DNA of 64,000 nucleotides from Burkholderiales bacterium 67-32 (GTDB taxonomy: Bacteria; Pseudomonadota; Gammaproteobacteria; Burkholderiales; Burkholderiaceae_B), in NCBI GenBank assembly GCA_001898625.1, contig MKUP01000006.1:1-64000 (forward strand). Reading direction: 5' to 3'. Both the position numbers and the translations under genes were made by a program. Shown one piece after another: positions 45,827-55,348 of the stretch (positions are counted from its first letter, which is position 1; every line of letters starts with the position of its first letter). Below the pieces are notes generated by a model. The model searched no databases and was not told where the DNA came from. It saw nothing but the letters and a program-made list of their open reading frames with translations.

Positions 45827-47725
45827 CTAGGCCGGCGGAAACATCGCGTCCTTCAACTGCTGCAGCGCGCCGGCATCCTCGATGGTGGTGAGGTCGCCGG
45901 GGTCGCGCCCTTCGGCGATGGCCTGGATGGCCCGCCGCAACAGCTTGCCCGAGCGGGTCTTGGGCAGCGCGTTCACGAAGAACACGCGCGCAGGGCGGGC
46001 CACGGCGCCCAGCCTGCGTTCGACCGTCTGCATGACCTCGCCTTCCAGTTGCATGCGGCCGTCGGGCGTCGTGGTGCGCTCGGCGCTGCGCGCGATGGCG
46101 AAGGCCATCGCCACCTGGCCCTTCAGCGCGTCCTGCACGCCCACCACCGCGACCTCGGCGATGTCCGGATGGCCGGACACGCTTTCCTCGATTTCGCGCG
46201 TGCCCAGCCGATGTCCCGCGACGTTGATGACGTCGTCGGTGCGGCCCAGGATGGTGACATAGCCGTCCTCGTCCTGGATGCCCCAGTCGAAGCTGGAATA
46301 CAGCAGCTTGCCGGGAAAGCCCGACCAGTAGGTGGCAACGTAGCGTTCGTCGTCGCCCCAGATCGTGGACATGCAGCCCGGCGGCAGCGGCGCTTCCAGC
46401 GCCACCACGCCCTTGCGCCCGGGCGGACACGGCTCGCCCGTCTGTTCGTCCACGATCGTCAGCCGATAGCCGTACACCGGCAGGCCGGGCGAGCCGAACT
46501 TGGTGGGCAGGTCCTCCACCCCGCGCGGCAGCGCCAGCATGGGCCAGCCGGTCTCGGTCTGCCAGTAGTTGTCGACCACGGGCTTGCCGATGGCCTCGTG
46601 TATCCAGCGCGCGGTGGGCTCGTCCAGGGGTTCGCCGGCCAGGAACAGGGTGCGCAGCGTGGAAAGATCGTGGCGGCGCAGCGTTTCCGGATCCTGCTTC
46701 TTCAAGACCCGTATCGCGGTGGGGGCGCTGAACATGTGGGTGACGCGGTACTGCTCCACCAGCTTCCACCAGATGGCGCCGTCGGGGCGCACCGGCGTGC
46801 CTTCGTACATCAGCGTCGTCATGCCCGCGATCAGTGGCCCGTAAACGATGTAGCTGTGGCCCACCACCCAGCCGACGTCCGAAGTGGTGAACATCACGTC
46901 GCCCGCTTTGGCGCAGAAGATGTGGCGCATCGAGGCGGCCAGCGCCACGGCGTAGCCGCCGGTGTCGCGCTGCACGCCCTTGGGCCTGCCCGTGGTGCCG
47001 GAGGTGTAGAGGATGTAGGAAGGCTCGTTCGACTCCAGCCAGACGCAGGGGATGCGGGCATGCGCATGGCGCTCGCGCAGCGCGGTGTAGTCGTGGTCCC
47101 GCCCTTCCTGCAAGGTCATGGGTGCCAGGCCCCGGTCCACCAGCAGCACGTTGGCCGGCGCATGCGAGGCCAGATGCAGCGCCTCGTCCAGCAGCGGCTT
47201 GTAGGGAATGACCTTGCCCGCGCGCGAGCCGGCGTCGGCGGAGACCACCAGGGCGGGGCGCGCATCGTCGATGCGCGTGGCCAGGCTGGCCGAGGCGAAG
47301 CCGCCGAACACCACCGAGTGGATGGCGCCTATCCGCACGCAGGCCAGCATCGCGAACGCGGCCTCGGGAATCATGGGCATGTAGATCAGTACCCGGTCGC
47401 CGCGCCGCACGCCCAAGGCCTGCATCACCGCGGCCATCCGGTTCACTTCGTCGTGCAGTTGCGCGTAGGTGTAGGCCGACTCGGTGCCGGTCTCGGTCGA
47501 GACGTGGATCAACGCGGGCTGGTTGCCGCGTTCGGCCAGGTGCCGGTCGACCGCGTTATGGCAGAGATTGGTCAGTCCGCCGACGAACCAGCGCGAGAAG
47601 GGAGGATGCGACAGGTCCAGGGGCTGGGAGGCCGGCGCGTGCCAGTCGACGAGCCGGGCCTGCTCGCTCCAGAATGGCCCGGGTTCGTTCACCGAGCGGG
47701 CATGGAAGGCCTGGTAGCTTGCCAC
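45827..47725 (-). CDS. prpE: propionate-CoA ligase
   Basis: The 632-residue protein is an AMP-forming acyl-CoA synthetase of the acetyl/propionyl type: the phosphate loop YTSGTTGRPKGVQRDTGG, YWQTETGWP, and the C-terminal PKTRSGKLLRR with the acetylatable lysine. The GTTGRPKGVQRD sequence and length (E. coli PrpE 628) fit PrpE better than Acs. It activates propionate with ATP and CoA in the cytoplasm. The GTG at 47725 has AGGAGG eight bases upstream. No prpBCD genes are near, so it is a separate unit. Confidence 0.88.
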   Translation of the reverse strand: MASYQAFHARSVNEPGPFWSEQARLVDWHAPASQPLDLSHPPFSRWFVGGLTNLCHNAVDRHLAERGNQPALIHVSTETGTESAYTYAQLHDEVNRMAAVMQALGVRRGDRVLIYMPMIPEAAFAMLACVRIGAIHSVVFGGFASASLATRIDDARPALVVSADAGSRAGKVIPYKPLLDEALHLASHAPANVLLVDRGLAPMTLQEGRDHDYTALRERHAHARIPCVWLESNEPSYILYTSGTTGRPKGVQRDTGGYAVALAASMRHIFCAKAGDVMFTTSDVGWVVGHSYIVYGPLIAGMTTLMYEGTPVRPDGAIWWKLVEQYRVTHMFSAPTAIRVLKKQDPETLRRHDLSTLRTLFLAGEPLDEPTARWIHEAIGKPVVDNYWQTETGWPMLALPRGVEDLPTKFGSPGLPVYGYRLTIVDEQTGEPCPPGRKGVVALEAPLPPGCMSTIWGDDERYVATYWSGFPGKLLYSSFDWGIQDEDGYVTILGRTDDVINVAGHRLGTREIEESVSGHPDIAEVAVVGVQDALKGQVAMAFAIARSAERTTTPDGRMQLEGEVMQTVERRLGAVARPARVFFVNALPKTRSGKLLRRAIQAIAEGRDPGDLTTIEDAGALQQLKDAMFPPA

Positions 47726-47804
47726 GGCAGTTTCCTCCTGATTGTCGGAAGATGGTGAACCGGCGCCGGACAGGGGGGTATCCCGGGTTTACCCGGGGCT
47801 CGCG

Positions 47805-48584
47805 TCAGGCGTCCAGGGGGTCCGAGCGGGTCAGTTCCGACTGGCGTCCGCGCAGTAACTGGCCTACTTCGCCCAGGCGCTGGATGACTTCGGGCCGCTG
47901 GCGGGCGATGTCTTCCACGGCGCCGCCCAGCCCGATCGCCAGCTCGGTCTGGCCCGGGATGGACGGTAGCGCCATGGCGAGCACGCTGCGGCCGCAGACC
48001 ACGGCCCCCCGGCTTTCCGCCCAGCCCCGGGTGCGGCACAGCGACAAGTCGGCAAGCAGGTCCGGCACGGCCACGCGCCGGGCGGGGTCGGGCTCCTGCG
48101 CATTGGCGCCTCGGGCCAGGAGCGCGATGTCCTTGTCCGATTTGCCGGCAAGCAGTGCCTTGCCGACCGCGGCGCGGCAGATGGGCCGGAGGATGCCGGT
48201 CGAAAAAGGCGGAAGACCCGAGGTGGGGGTGCACAGGGTGACGATGTAGCGGACGTAGAACCCCTGCTGCATGCCGACGATGACCGACAGGCCGAAATCC
48301 CGGCGCAGGTCCTCGAGCAGGGAGATGACGCTGCCGTGGCCGAAGATCTCGTCATGGACCCACGAGCCGAGCAGCATGACCCGCAGGGTCGGGCGGTAGG
48401 TGCGCGTCGCGCTGTCATAGCGCAGGTAGCCCAGGGCCTGGAGGCTTTTCAGCAACTGCGATGTGCTCGACAGGGGATAGCCCAGCCGCGTCGAGAGCTC
48501 CTTGAGCGTGACCGGCGCATGGGTGACAGCGAAGTACTCGAAGATCTCGAGTACCCGGCGCGCCGATTTGACGGTCCCTTGCAT
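47805..48584 (-). CDS. IclR family transcriptional regulator of the acyl-CoA operon
   Basis: The 259-residue protein has the IclR winged helix (SARRVLEIFEYFAVTHAPVT, LSTRLGYPLSSTSQLLKSLQ) and the effector domain. It is the last gene of an eight-gene minus-strand operon, 33 bases after the HMG-CoA lyase-like gene, and is likely to control both that operon and the divergent plus-strand one. Its ligand is probably the acid degraded by the pathway or its CoA ester. Confidence 0.9.
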   Translation of the reverse strand: MQGTVKSARRVLEIFEYFAVTHAPVTLKELSTRLGYPLSSTSQLLKSLQALGYLRYDSATRTYRPTLRVMLLGSWVHDEIFGHGSVISLLEDLRRDFGLSVIVGMQQGFYVRYIVTLCTPTSGLPPFSTGILRPICRAAVGKALLAGKSDKDIALLARGANAQEPDPARRVAVPDLLADLSLCRTRGWAESRGAVVCGRSVLAMALPSIPGQTELAIGLGGAVEDIARQRPEVIQRLGEVGQLLRGRQSELTRSDPLDA

Positions 48585-48617
48585 GGTTGTCCTGTGTCCT
48601 GCGGCCTGGCTGTCCGG

Positions 48618-49709
48618 CTACTTGTTCATCGCCGCCTGGCGCAGCCATGGGCGGGCGTTGCCCGTGCAGGTCGACGGGCCGAGGCGGAAATGCTGCGCTT
48701 CCTCGAAAGTGTAGACGACGGGCAGGTCCGGGGAATAGCGTTCGTCCCGTGCGGGCAGGGGGCCGTTCAAGGCGACCTGGGAATGGAGGCGGCGGCCCAG
48801 TATCCCGGCCAGGCGAGCCGACGCGTCGATCAGCTTGTCCAGCCGGATGCCCGTGCCGATCCCCAGGGACGCCAGCAACTGCACGAAATCCTCGGTCGGG
48901 ATCATGCCCGTGCCCTGGCCGTTGCCGCAGTAAGGGCAGCCGCCTATGCCGCCCACCGCCGCGTCCACGATCAGGGTGTCCTCGGGGCTCAGCACGCGCA
49001 GCGCGGCATGGGCCGACAGCATGGCCAGTCCGCGGGTGTTGTGCAGATGCAGGTGGAACTGGCGGACGGAGGGAAAGCGCCGCTTGATCTCCAGGATGTC
49101 TTCCTCGACCGCCATCGGCGTGTTCCAGCCCATGGGATCGGCCAGGTCGACGCGGACCACCTCGATGCCGGCGTCGGCCCAGGCCTCGTGCTGCCGCCGT
49201 AGCGCCGCCATGCGTTGTTCGACAGTGAAGGGACCCGACCAGTTGGAACCCCAGGCGGCGCTGAGTCCCATGCTGGCCTGGGCCGCGCCCGCCTCGCGCG
49301 CCCGGTCCACGGGCAGGCGCCAGGCGCGCTCCTGGTCTTCCCACGCGCGGTTGGTGTTGCGTTGCAGGAAGATCGGGCACAGGTGCAGGTGCGTCACCGG
49401 CATTGGGTCGATGCAGAGCGGCGGGGCATGCCGCCGGCGTTCCTCCCGGCCCCGGTCGTTCAGGGCCAGGGCGAAGAACTCGACGCCGTCCACGGGTTCG
49501 AGCCGCTGGACGAGTTCGAGCGTTCCGGCCATCTGCGGACTCCAGGCCGGATTCACGAACGCGCCGACGACCAGCCGGCGCAGGCCGGCATCCACCAGCA
49601 TGTCCAGCAGTTCGAGTTTCTCGTCGACGCTGACGCCGGGGCGTTCGATCTGTAGTCCATCCCGCAGCGTTTCGTCCGTGATCAGCACGGTCGGCCATGA
49701 TTCGCGCAT
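48618..49709 (-). CDS. HMG-CoA lyase-like aldolase (HMGL family)
   Basis: The 363-residue protein is of the HMGL-like DRE-TIM metallolyase family: the catalytic loop DETLRDGLQIERPGV near residue 12, metal ligands in FHLHLHNTRGLAM, and the glycine loop DAAVGGIGGCPYCGNGQG with the essential cysteine region. These enzymes cleave 3-hydroxy-3-methyl acyl-CoA thioesters to acetyl-CoA and a keto acid. It is about 60 residues longer at the C-terminus than HMG-CoA lyase, so the substrate may be different and larger. It lies between the enoyl-CoA hydratase and iclR genes. Confidence 0.85.
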   Translation of the reverse strand: MRESWPTVLITDETLRDGLQIERPGVSVDEKLELLDMLVDAGLRRLVVGAFVNPAWSPQMAGTLELVQRLEPVDGVEFFALALNDRGREERRRHAPPLCIDPMPVTHLHLCPIFLQRNTNRAWEDQERAWRLPVDRAREAGAAQASMGLSAAWGSNWSGPFTVEQRMAALRRQHEAWADAGIEVVRVDLADPMGWNTPMAVEEDILEIKRRFPSVRQFHLHLHNTRGLAMLSAHAALRVLSPEDTLIVDAAVGGIGGCPYCGNGQGTGMIPTEDFVQLLASLGIGTGIRLDKLIDASARLAGILGRRLHSQVALNGPLPARDERYSPDLPVVYTFEEAQHFRLGPSTCTGNARPWLRQAAMNK

Positions 49710-49721
49710 CGTCCGCTCCTT

Positions 49722-50516
49722 CTATCGGTTCTTCCAGACGGGGGGCCGTTTCTCCAGCCGGGCCCGTATGCCTTCCTTGCGGTCTTCGCTCAGGTACGGA
49801 TTCTGGCCGGGGTCCTGGCGCAGGGCCGTGGCGACCGGAAGGTCCAGGCCGCGCAGCGCGACCGCCTTGACCCGGCGCACGGAAATCGGCGCGTTGCCCG
49901 CGATGCGTCCGGCCAGCGCCAGGCTGCGCGCGAGCACTTCGTCGCGGCCGACGACGTGGTTCAGCAAGCCGAGCCGGTACGCCTGCGCGGCATCGATGTA
50001 GTCGCCGGTGTAGAGCATCTCCAGCGCCAGGCCGGGGGCGATCCGGCGCGGCAGCAGCACCGATCCGAAGTTCGCGCCCATGCCTATCCTGGTTTCCGGC
50101 AGGCCGAACTGCGCGTCCGCGTGGGCGATGCGCAGGTCGCAGGCCAGCGCGAGTTCGAACCCGCCCGCCACCGCGCTGCCGTTCAGGGCGGCGATGGTCG
50201 GCTTCTTCGATTCCAGCACGATCTCGAAGATGCTGCGTTCCACGCGATGCATGGGTGAGCGGAAGTCCACGCCCTTGTCGTCGTTGCCGCGTATTTCCTT
50301 CAGGTCCGCGCCGGAACAGAAGGCGGTGTCGCCGGTTCCGGTCAGGACGATGGCCCGGACGTCGTCGTCCGCGTCGGCATCGAGCATGGCCGAGGCAAGC
50401 GCCGCTATCAGCGAGCGGGACAAGGCGTTCCGGCGTTCGGGCCGGTTCAGCGTCAGCACCCGCACATGGGCCTGGGTTTGGACCAGCAGTTCCTGGTCCG
50501 GGGTGGCGTCGTTCAT
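49722..50516 (-). CDS. enoyl-CoA hydratase/isomerase family protein
   Basis: The 264-residue protein shows the crotonase fold: NRPERRNALSRSLI near the N-terminus, the oxyanion-hole CSGADLKEIRG, and GGFELALACDLRIAHADAQF followed by GLPETRIGMGANFGSVLLPR. The glutamate in LPETRIG is the usual catalytic site. It would hydrate a 2-enoyl-CoA of the pathway. The start overlaps the stop of the CoA-transferase gene (ATGA) and the HMGL-like gene follows after 12 bases. Confidence 0.9.
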   Translation of the reverse strand: MNDATPDQELLVQTQAHVRVLTLNRPERRNALSRSLIAALASAMLDADADDDVRAIVLTGTGDTAFCSGADLKEIRGNDDKGVDFRSPMHRVERSIFEIVLESKKPTIAALNGSAVAGGFELALACDLRIAHADAQFGLPETRIGMGANFGSVLLPRRIAPGLALEMLYTGDYIDAAQAYRLGLLNHVVGRDEVLARSLALAGRIAGNAPISVRRVKAVALRGLDLPVATALRQDPGQNPYLSEDRKEGIRARLEKRPPVWKNR

Positions 50517-51748
50517 CGCGGCTGCTCCATGGAGGGATCGAATAGGGCGCGTTCGGCGGCCGCGGCCCGGAGCGTCGTTTCGTCGACGCCGCGTTCGCGC
50601 AGGACCGCAAGCGTGTGTTCTCCCAGGCGTGGCGCGGGCTCCACCTGGCTGCGGGTGCCTTCGGAGAACCGGTTGGCGATGCCGATGTCGCGTATCGGGC
50701 CTTCGCTGGGATGTTCGCTTTCCGACAGGAAGCCCACGTCGGTCAGGTGAGGGTCCGTCACCAGGCTTTCGAGCGAGTTGTAGCGCATCGAGGGTACGTC
50801 CAGCTCCTCGAAGATCCGCAGCCATTCCTCGGAAGTCTTGCCCCGCAAGGATTCCGCGCGCAGGGCGTAGTAGGCGACGCTGTTGGCCGTGCGCGCCGCC
50901 ACGCTGCAGAAGCGCGGATCCGACCTGAGTTCGGGGCGTCCGATGGCGAAGAAGAACGCGAAGGCCTGTTCGTCGGTATTCGGCGAGATGGCGATGTAGC
51001 CGTCCTGCGTGCGGACCGGATGATTGTCCGGGTTGAGGATGCGAGGGTCGCCGGGCGGGGCGATGGGCGGTTCGAAGGTCATGCCGCCCATGTGTTCCCG
51101 CAGCACGAAGGCGGCCATGTTCTCGAACATGGGGACCTCGATGGATTCGCCCCGCCCGGTCCGGCCGCGCCGGTACAGCGCGAAGCCGATGGCCTGCGCC
51201 GCGATCAGGCCGGTGATGTGATCGGTCATCACCAGCGGCACGAAGCGCGGCTGGCTGCCGGACGCCTCGAAGGCGCCGCATATGCCCGCGGACGACTGGA
51301 TGACGGTGTCGTAGGCCGGCCGTCCGCAATACCTGCCGCCCCGGCCGAAGCCCAGGACCAGGCAGTGGATCAGGGCCGGGTTCACCGCCCGGGCCGAGGG
51401 CCAGTCCAGACCGAGCTTGTCCAGCGCGCCGGGCCGCATGTTGGTGATGAAGACGTCCGAGGTTTCCAGCAGGCGGTTCATCATGCCGCGGCCCGTCGGG
51501 GTCTTCAGGTCGAGGCATACGGAACGCTTGTTCCGGTTGAAGTTCATGAACTTCCCCGACATGCCGCGGTGGCGGAAACTGCCGCCGAGCTGCCGCATGA
51601 GGTCTCCCTCGGGCGGTTCGATCTTGATGACTTCGGCGCCGTGGTCCGCGAGCGTCAGTGAACAGGCGGGGCCGACCACGACCGTGGAAAGATCCAGGAC
51701 GCGAACGCCCGAGAGCGGGCCGAGAGGAGGTAGCGGGTCTGTGTGCAT
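50513..51748 (-). CDS. CaiB/BaiF CoA-transferase, second copy
   Basis: The 411-residue class III CoA-transferase has VRVLDLSTVVVGPACSLTLA, NRNKRSVCLDLKT near residue 71, and the candidate catalytic aspartate in VMTDHITGLI (Asp176). It probably passes CoA from a product thioester to the incoming acid or an intermediate. It lies 20 bases after the acyl-CoA ligase gene and overlaps the hydratase gene. It differs clearly from the other two CaiB-type genes of the window. Confidence 0.9.
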   Translation of the reverse strand: MHTDPLPPLGPLSGVRVLDLSTVVVGPACSLTLADHGAEVIKIEPPEGDLMRQLGGSFRHRGMSGKFMNFNRNKRSVCLDLKTPTGRGMMNRLLETSDVFITNMRPGALDKLGLDWPSARAVNPALIHCLVLGFGRGGRYCGRPAYDTVIQSSAGICGAFEASGSQPRFVPLVMTDHITGLIAAQAIGFALYRRGRTGRGESIEVPMFENMAAFVLREHMGGMTFEPPIAPPGDPRILNPDNHPVRTQDGYIAISPNTDEQAFAFFFAIGRPELRSDPRFCSVAARTANSVAYYALRAESLRGKTSEEWLRIFEELDVPSMRYNSLESLVTDPHLTDVGFLSESEHPSEGPIRDIGIANRFSEGTRSQVEPAPRLGEHTLAVLRERGVDETTLRAAAAERALFDPSMEQPR

Positions 51749-51768
51749 GGGTGTATCGAATCCTGGAG

Positions 51769-53310
51769 TCAAATCTTGCGCTGCGCGTTTTCCCAATAGG
51801 GTTCGCGCAGGTAACGCTTGCGGATCTTGCCGGCCTCGTCGCGCGGCAGGTGGTCGCGGATCTCGATCAGCCGGGGAATCTTGAACGTGGCGAGCCTGCC
51901 GGCCAGGAACGCGCGTAGGTCCGCGAGGTCCAGTGCCTGTCCCGCGTGGGGCTCCACGAACGCGGCGACGCGTTCGCCGAACTCCTCGTCGGGAATGCCG
52001 AACACGGCGCAATCGGCCACCCCGTGGAAATCCAGCAGCACCGATTCGATCTCCGCCGGATAGATGTTCACGCCGCCCGAGATCACCAGGTCCCGCTTGC
52101 GGTCGCACAGGAAGTAATAGCCGTCGCGATCCCGGTAGCCCACGTCCCCGGATGCCAGCAGCTCGCCCCGTTGCAGGGCCTGCCTTTCGTCGGGGCGGTT
52201 CAGGTAGGTGAAGTCGGGGTAGTTGTCGTTGAAGACGTGCAACTCGCCGATCTCGCCGTCGGGCAGCGGCGCGCCCGCCGCATCCCGGACTTCGATCCGG
52301 ACGCCCTCGATGGCGCGGCCGACGGTGCCCGGCCGGGCAAGCCATTCCTCGCCCCGGCAGAACGTGTTGGGACCGGCTTCCGTGGAGCCGTAGTATTCGT
52401 GGATGACGGGGCCCCACCATTGCAGCATGGCGGTCTTGATGCCGGGCGCGCAGGGGCCGCCGGCATGCAGGACGAAGCGCAGCGACGACAGGTCGTAGCG
52501 GTTCCTGACCGGCTCGGGCAGCTTCAGCAGGCGGGAGAACATCGTGGGCACGGCATAGACGTGCGTGATGCCGTGCCGTTCGACGTCCGCCAGGAAGGCC
52601 TCCGGGTCGAAGCGCGTCGGCAGGACCAGCGACCGGGCCTGCCGCAGTGCCCGCAGCGCGATCAGATTGGGCGCCGTGTGATAGAGCGGCGCGGGCACCA
52701 TGACGCGGGCCTCGCCGTCGATGCCGGTGATCAGGAAGCGCATGCGCTCGGTGCGCGCGCGCTGTTCGTCCGTGGGCACGAAGCGCTTTACGCCCTTCGG
52801 ATGGCCGGTGGTGCCCGAGGTGTAGATGATGCTGTCGGTGGCGGCGCGGGCGGGCGGCGGGTGGACCGGCTGCGCGTCCAGCCAGCCGTGCCAGTCCAGA
52901 CCCGGGATGGCGCCGTCCGCCGGAGCCAGGCCATAGGCCTGCCGGACTTCGGCGGACGGCGCGGCGGCGATCGTGATGATGCCGGACAAGGCCGAGGCCG
53001 GAATCCGGGCCAGCAGGTCGGCATGCGCGATCAGCACCCGTGGGCGGCAATCCCCCAGCACGTAGGCGATTTCGTCGCCGGTGCCGTGCCAGTTGATCTG
53101 GACCGGGTACGCCCCCAGGCGCTGGGCGGCCAGCGTGGCCTGCAACTGCGCCAGGTCGTTGCGCATCAGGATGGCTACCCTGTCCTCGGGCTCGACCCCC
53201 AATGCGATCAGGCCATGCGCCGCCTGCCATGCCTGTTCCCGCAGCCCCTGGCCCGACATACGGTTCGTACCGATGACCAGTTCTTCAAGTTGATCCAAAT
53301 CCTTCTCCAC
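51769..53310 (-). CDS. AMP-forming acyl-CoA synthetase
   Basis: The protein of about 513 residues is an ANL-superfamily ligase: phosphate loop IIYTSGTTGHPKGVKRFV, YYGSTEAGPNTF, SGDVGYRDRDGYYFLCDRKR and the C-terminal PRDEAGKIRKRYLRE lysine. It activates the starting acid to its CoA ester. The start is uncertain: GTG at 53310 is used here, TTG at 53298 has GGAG six bases upstream, and ATG at 53259 is also in frame. It lies between two CaiB-type genes of the eight-gene operon. Confidence 0.88.
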   Translation of the reverse strand: MEKDLDQLEELVIGTNRMSGQGLREQAWQAAHGLIALGVEPEDRVAILMRNDLAQLQATLAAQRLGAYPVQINWHGTGDEIAYVLGDCRPRVLIAHADLLARIPASALSGIITIAAAPSAEVRQAYGLAPADGAIPGLDWHGWLDAQPVHPPPARAATDSIIYTSGTTGHPKGVKRFVPTDEQRARTERMRFLITGIDGEARVMVPAPLYHTAPNLIALRALRQARSLVLPTRFDPEAFLADVERHGITHVYAVPTMFSRLLKLPEPVRNRYDLSSLRFVLHAGGPCAPGIKTAMLQWWGPVIHEYYGSTEAGPNTFCRGEEWLARPGTVGRAIEGVRIEVRDAAGAPLPDGEIGELHVFNDNYPDFTYLNRPDERQALQRGELLASGDVGYRDRDGYYFLCDRKRDLVISGGVNIYPAEIESVLLDFHGVADCAVFGIPDEEFGERVAAFVEPHAGQALDLADLRAFLAGRLATFKIPRLIEIRDHLPRDEAGKIRKRYLREPYWENAQRKI

Positions 53311-53333
53311 TTCCTGCCAGCTCCGGCCGCGTC

Positions 53334-54479
53334 TCAGCGGGCCAGGACGCGATCGATTTCCGGCGCGGTCAATCCCGCGCTCTGCAAGACTTCTTCCGTG
53401 TGTTCGCCCAGCCGCGGCGCGCGGCAGGACACGCCCGTCCGATGGCCGTCGAAGACCAGGGGCTGGCGGACGTAGCGGGTCGTGCCGCCAGCCGGATCCG
53501 TGTGATCGACGATCAGCTCCCGCGCCCGGATCTGGGGGACGTCCGCCACCTCGTCCAGCGTGCAGACCGGTCCATGGGGGACGCGCGCCAGTTCGAGGTC
53601 CACCATGAGTTCGTCCCTGGCGCGTGTCGCGATCACGGCACGCAGCCGGTCCTGGATGCGCCGGCGGTCGCGTATGCGCGCGGCCTCGTCGAGCCGCGCC
53701 AGGTCGTCGTCCAGTCCCAGCAGGCCGCACAAGGACCGCCACAGATGGTCTTCTCCGGACAGGCTCAAGGTGATCTGCGCGCCGTCCGCGCAGGCGAATA
53801 CGCCGTAGGCGGGATCCTGGGGAGGAAGGCGTGCGCCGGCCAGGCCGTTCATGTGCGGCACGAGATAGGGGGCCATCCACGCGACGGCGCAGTCGAGCAT
53901 CGACACGTCGACCACCGGCGCATGATCCTGCGTCCGGCGCTGGTACAGGGCGCTGACGATGCCCAGCGCGGCCGAGGTGGCGGCGGCGATGTCGCCCAGC
54001 ACCAGGGACGGAAGTTCGGTCTCGTGCTCGCGTCCCGGAGGAACTCGCAACATGCCGGCCGCCGCCTGCAGGCTCAGGTCGTGCGCCCCGTGGCCGTGCA
54101 TGGGGCCGTCCTGGCCGTACCCGGAGATCGACACGAAGACGAGGTCGGGCCGGTGCCGGCGCAGCGTGTCGGCGTCGAGTCCCAGGCGGGCCATGACGCC
54201 GGGGCGGAACCCCTCCAGGACCACGTCGCTGGTACGCACGAGCCGCAGGAACGCGTCGTTGCCGTCGCGGGATTTCAGGTCCAGGGCGATGGCCCGCTTG
54301 TTGCGGTTCAGGGCCTCGAAGTGCCCGGGGAAGCGCCGGGTCCGGTCGCCGCCCCTGGGGTCTTCGACGATGATGACGTCGGCGCCCAGGTCCGCCAGCA
54401 GCATCGTGGCGAAGGGGCCGGGGTAGAGATGGGCCAGGCTCAGTATCCGGACGCCGGCCAGCGGCAGGGGGGCGGTCAT
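53334..54479 (-). CDS. CaiB/BaiF CoA-transferase, third copy
   Basis: The 381-residue class III CoA-transferase has VRILSLAHLYPGPFATMLLA, NRNKRAIALDLKS near residue 58, and the candidate catalytic aspartate in SLVLGDIAAAT (Asp163). Its start overlaps the stop of the MaoC gene (ATGA), and the acyl-CoA ligase follows. Some CaiB relatives are 2-methylacyl-CoA racemases; this role would suit a branched-chain acid pathway, but the sequence does not decide. Confidence 0.9.
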   Translation of the reverse strand: MTAPLPLAGVRILSLAHLYPGPFATMLLADLGADVIIVEDPRGGDRTRRFPGHFEALNRNKRAIALDLKSRDGNDAFLRLVRTSDVVLEGFRPGVMARLGLDADTLRRHRPDLVFVSISGYGQDGPMHGHGAHDLSLQAAAGMLRVPPGREHETELPSLVLGDIAAATSAALGIVSALYQRRTQDHAPVVDVSMLDCAVAWMAPYLVPHMNGLAGARLPPQDPAYGVFACADGAQITLSLSGEDHLWRSLCGLLGLDDDLARLDEAARIRDRRRIQDRLRAVIATRARDELMVDLELARVPHGPVCTLDEVADVPQIRARELIVDHTDPAGGTTRYVRQPLVFDGHRTGVSCRAPRLGEHTEEVLQSAGLTAPEIDRVLAR

Positions 54480-55348
54480 GGAAGCTCCGTGGTGCCTTCG
54501 GCCACGACCACGCCGCGGTCGGGAACACGGGTGCGGAAGGCGCCGCTGGCCCACACTTCCGTACGCAGGCGGTCCCCCGGCAGGACGGGCGCCATCATGC
54601 GCGCGGCGAAGCCGGCCATGCGCGAGGGGCGGCCGGCCGCGAGCGTTGCCAGCACCGAATAGACGGCGATGCCGACGGTGCACATGCCGTGCAGGATGGG
54701 CCTCTCGAAACCGGCGCCGCGGGCCGTTTCCGGGTCGATGTGCAGCGTGTTGGCGTCGCCGTTCAGGCGATAGAGCAAGGCCTGCTCCGGCCGGGTCTGG
54801 ATATCGAGCGCGGCGTCGCACGGACCGGCCGGAGGCGGGGGGACGGGCGGTGTCGCTTGGCCCGCGTTTCCCATGCCGCCGGCGCCCCGCAGGTAGTGGA
54901 CCTGGCGGCAGGTGGCGAGCGGGGTGTCCTCGCCGTGCAGGCGCAGGGTCCGTTCCGAGTACAGGAGGCTGCCGCGCTCGGCGCCCTTGTCCACCAGCCC
55001 TGTCACCCGCGTCGTGCCTTCCACGTCGCCTTCCACCGGCAGCGGGCGGTGCAGGGTGACCGACTGCTCGACGTGCAGGACGTTCGAGACGCGTATTCCC
55101 GCCAGCGCCTCGACCTCGCGGGTACCCAGCCAGAAGCCGGGATAGCCCAGCACCAGCGCCATCGACGGCAGGGCCTGCAATGCCGGATGCCAGGGGTCCA
55201 GCAGGGCGTGGGAGGCCTGGTCCAGCGGTGCGTGTCCGCCGCCGATCGACAGCGCATAGAACGCGGTGTCCCGGCGGAAGTATCGCTGCCGCGCCGTGGG
55301 CGGCGTCCAGTCCATCAGGTTGAGCGGGGAGGCCGGGCGGTCAGGCAT
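54476..55348 (-). CDS. two-domain MaoC-like enoyl-CoA hydratase
   Basis: The 290-residue protein has two hot-dog domains. The N-terminal one is of the FAS1-like dehydratase type (SMALVLGYPGFWLG, VLHVEQSVTLHRPLPVEGD) and the C-terminal one carries the hydratase 2 motif, Asp and His in NTLHIDPETARGAGFERPI and the following LHG. It probably hydrates trans-2-enoyl-CoA to the R-hydroxyacyl-CoA or acts on mesaconyl-type esters. It overlaps the thiolase gene by eight bases and the CoA-transferase gene by four, so the three are tightly coupled. Confidence 0.85.
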   Translation of the reverse strand: MPDRPASPLNLMDWTPPTARQRYFRRDTAFYALSIGGGHAPLDQASHALLDPWHPALQALPSMALVLGYPGFWLGTREVEALAGIRVSNVLHVEQSVTLHRPLPVEGDVEGTTRVTGLVDKGAERGSLLYSERTLRLHGEDTPLATCRQVHYLRGAGGMGNAGQATPPVPPPPAGPCDAALDIQTRPEQALLYRLNGDANTLHIDPETARGAGFERPILHGMCTVGIAVYSVLATLAAGRPSRMAGFAARMMAPVLPGDRLRTEVWASGAFRTRVPDRGVVVAEGTTELP